From Fructilactobacillus carniphilus (GTDB lineage: Bacteria > Bacillota > Bacilli > Lactobacillales > Lactobacillaceae), in the NCBI RefSeq assembly GCF_024029675.1, contig NZ_CP097121.1, positions 248,001-312,000 of the forward strand: a DNA stretch of 64,000 nucleotides, written 5' to 3'. The translations under genes were made by a program, and so were the position numbers. The notes beneath the pieces were generated by a model. The model saw only the letters and a program-made list of their open reading frames with translations. It was not told the origin of the DNA and made no database searches. Shown here in pieces: positions 62,317-64,000 of this stretch (position 1 is the stretch's first letter; each line of letters begins with the position of its first letter).

Positions 62317-62685
62317 ATGAAAAAACAAATTGGGGTAATTACGGCGATTATTTTAGTAATTATTATGGCATTTTTTGTATTAATGAACATGACCAGTACC
62401 GAAATTAACTTTGGCTTTACCACAGTTGAATTTCCGCTGATTTTAATCATTTTGGGGAGTTTATTTGTCGGAGCAATCTTAATGTTTCTTTTTTCCTCAT
62501 TCTCGAGCTTTAAAAATCATCGGGCTTCCAAAGCGGCCACCAAAGAAATCAATGATTTAAACCAACAAATCGCTTCTTTAAAACAACAACTTTTAGATCA
62601 AGATCAGGATCAGTTGGCGAACCAAAAAGCAGCCGCTGCCGCTAAAGCTGACCAACCGACCGATTCAAAACCAGACCAACAATAG
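62317..62685 (+). CDS. LapA-domain membrane protein
   Basis: This 122-residue protein has two membrane helices (about residues 5-23 and 38-62) in the pattern of the LapA domain family (DUF1049), followed by a coiled coil (about 75-100) and a Gln/Asp/Ala-rich tail. In Gram-negatives LapA acts in lipopolysaccharide assembly, which cannot apply here; its Gram-positive role is unknown. It sits between rnz and recJ, 18 bases before the latter, likely one operon. Confidence 0.85.
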   Translation: MKKQIGVITAIILVIIMAFFVLMNMTSTEINFGFTTVEFPLILIILGSLFVGAILMFLFSSFSSFKNHRASKAATKEINDLNQQIASLKQQLLDQDQDQLANQKAAAAAKADQPTDSKPDQQ

Positions 62686-62703
62686 AGCAAGCGAGGTAAT
62701 TTG

Positions 62704-64000
62704 GTGTTTTCCGCAAAATTCAAATGGACAGACAAGCCCCAAACGGCAACTACGGAGCTAGTAGAATCGTTAAGTAGCGAACTGGGCTTACCCCAGTTAA
62801 CCACTCAAATTTTGGTTAACCGCGGGTATACTGACCCGGATCAGATTAAACATTTTCTTGCTCCAGACGAGTCTGATTTGTTGGATCCCATGTTGTTACA
62901 TGACATGGAAACGGCTGTGGAGCGCATCCAAGCCGCGATTGCTAACGAGGAACAGATTACAGTTTATGGTGATTATGACGCGGACGGTTTGACTAGTACA
63001 GCGATTCTTTATGAAACGTTGCTAGAAATCGGAGCCAACGTTAATTACTATATCCCGAATCGCTTTAGTGACGGCTATGGTCCGAATGTGGCTGCCTTTG
63101 AAAAGTTGATTGAAAATGGGACGTCACTAATCGTGACCGTTGATAACGGAGTCGCGGGAAACGAGGCCATTGCCAGAGCTCAGGAACTGAAATGTGATGT
63201 GGTGGTTACGGATCATCACGAACTGCCGGAACAGTTGCCAAATGCAACTGCCATCGTCCATGCTGATTTGAGTCCGGATTATCCCTTTAAGGAATTGTCG
63301 GGAGCCGGGATTGCTTTTAAGGTGGCAACGGCGCTCACGGATGAGATTCCTCAAGAAAAGTTAGACCTGGCTTCCATTGGAACCATTGCTGATTTAGTGT
63401 CCCTCACCGGAGAAAATCGAGCCTTGGTGCAATTTGGGTTAAACGTCATTCATCTAACGGAACGACCAGGCTTGAAGGCCCTGATTAAAAAAGCAAAGCT
63501 CAAGTTAGACCAAGTGGATGAGGAAAACATCAGTTTCCAAATCGCCCCGGCTTTGAACTCGATTGGAAGAATGGGCGAAGCGACCCCAGGGATTCAATTA
63601 CTAACGACCGATGACGAAGCATTAGCCTTGAAATTAGCGCAGCAAACGTTGAAAACCAATGACCAGCGTAAACAATTGGTAACGGAAATCACGGAACAGG
63701 CCGAGCTGCTGGTTGCCAAGCAAGCAGACCAGCCCGTGTTAGTGTTGGTGGGAGCTGATTGGCACGAAGGTGTCCTTGGAATCGTGGCGAGTCGGATTAA
63801 AGAGAAGTTCCAAAAACCGACGATTGTTTTAACAAAAACGAAGAATGGGTTAGTGAAGGGATCCGGTCGGAGCGTCCCTGGTTTTGATTTGTTTCAGGCG
63901 CTTAATCCCGAACGTGATTTAATGACGGCGTTTGGTGGTCATGAAATGGCGGTAGGCCTAACGTTAGCAAGCGACCAACTACCTGAGTTTCAACGACGAC
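62704..64000 (+). CDS. recJ: Single-stranded-DNA-specific exonuclease RecJ, 3' end missing
   Basis: The frame runs to the end of the window, giving 432 residues of a protein that normally has about 750 in lactobacilli. RecJ degrades single-stranded DNA 5' to 3' in repair. The DHH-family motifs are visible: YGDYDADGLTSTA near residue 88, VDNGV near residue 146 and VVTDHHELP near residue 166. The DHHA1 domain with the GHEMAVGL motif is near the window end. GTG 62704 was chosen with GAGG eight bases upstream; TTG 62701 is also possible. Confidence 0.95.
   Translation, partial: MFSAKFKWTDKPQTATTELVESLSSELGLPQLTTQILVNRGYTDPDQIKHFLAPDESDLLDPMLLHDMETAVERIQAAIANEEQITVYGDYDADGLTSTAILYETLLEIGANVNYYIPNRFSDGYGPNVAAFEKLIENGTSLIVTVDNGVAGNEAIARAQELKCDVVVTDHHELPEQLPNATAIVHADLSPDYPFKELSGAGIAFKVATALTDEIPQEKLDLASIGTIADLVSLTGENRALVQFGLNVIHLTERPGLKALIKKAKLKLDQVDEENISFQIAPALNSIGRMGEATPGIQLLTTDDEALALKLAQQTLKTNDQRKQLVTEITEQAELLVAKQADQPVLVLVGADWHEGVLGIVASRIKEKFQKPTIVLTKTKNGLVKGSGRSVPGFDLFQALNPERDLMTAFGGHEMAVGLTLASDQLPEFQRR

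Overview
The window is a stretch of low-GC Gram-positive core chromosome, most likely from a member of the Lactobacillaceae. The evidence is the gene order (mraZ-rsmH-ftsL-pbp-mraY-murD-murG-divIB-ftsA-ftsZ-sepF-yggT-ylmH-divIVA-[T-box]-ileS), paired RNase J genes with rpoY, a complete comEA-comEB-comEC set, family-typical orphans (DUF3397, DUF4044, DUF1831, UPF0223, YlbG), strong AGGAGG ribosome binding sites and frequent GTG/TTG starts. Genus cannot be fixed from sequence alone. No tRNA, rRNA, CRISPR array, insertion sequence or prophage was seen. Almost all genes lie on the + strand; the few - strand genes are single genes or pairs closed by shared bidirectional terminators.

Layout. 1-4.4 kb: partial RluA pseudouridine synthase, CutC-like protein, TrmL, FtsK. 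4.4-21 kb: DUF4044 and DUF3397 membrane proteins, then the division and cell wall cluster from mraZ (preceded by three tandem 10-bp GTGG repeats resembling MraZ boxes) to divIVA, followed by an isoleucine T-box and ileS. 21-26 kb: cold-shock-domain protein, Nudix hydrolase, small membrane protein, MtnN, then a tRNA sulfur block (cysteine desulfurase, DUF1831, MnmA, ribbon-helix-helix-like protein). 26-32 kb: histidine phosphatase, TPR protein, RecD2, a divergent PRPP synthetase paralogue, aldo/keto reductase. 32-37 kb: small membrane protein, RNase J1-RpoY, an anchored protein, Def, a lactate-dehydrogenase-like protein, UPF0223. 37-47 kb: TypA with an attenuator-like leader, FtsW, YlbG, RsmD, CoaD, SepM-like protease, ComEA/EB/EC, HolA. 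47-56 kb: rpsT, rpsO, RNase J2, TPR-like protein, tuf, tig, clpX, engB. 56-64 kb: AT-richer divergent hydrolase/TetR pair, a 56-residue protein gene, uvrC, obgE, a small gene with an unclear start, rnz, a LapA-like protein and the 5' part of recJ.

How the genes work together: the region joins septum assembly (FtsL, PBP, DivIB, FtsA, FtsZ, SepF, DivIVA, FtsW, FtsK) to lipid I/II synthesis (MraY, MurD, MurG), with translation and RNA decay genes (IleS, EF-Tu, S15, S20, TypA, RNases J1/J2, RpoY) and DNA uptake and repair (ComE, RecD2, UvrC, RecJ).

The most interesting signal is three full-length proteins that keep a well-known fold but have lost its catalytic residues: a PRPP synthetase paralogue with a destroyed flexible loop, a lactate-dehydrogenase-fold protein without the catalytic Arg/Asp/His, and an RNase J2 without the metal-binding histidines. 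All three look like regulatory or structural pseudoenzymes. No clearly new multi-gene defence or mobile system was found.
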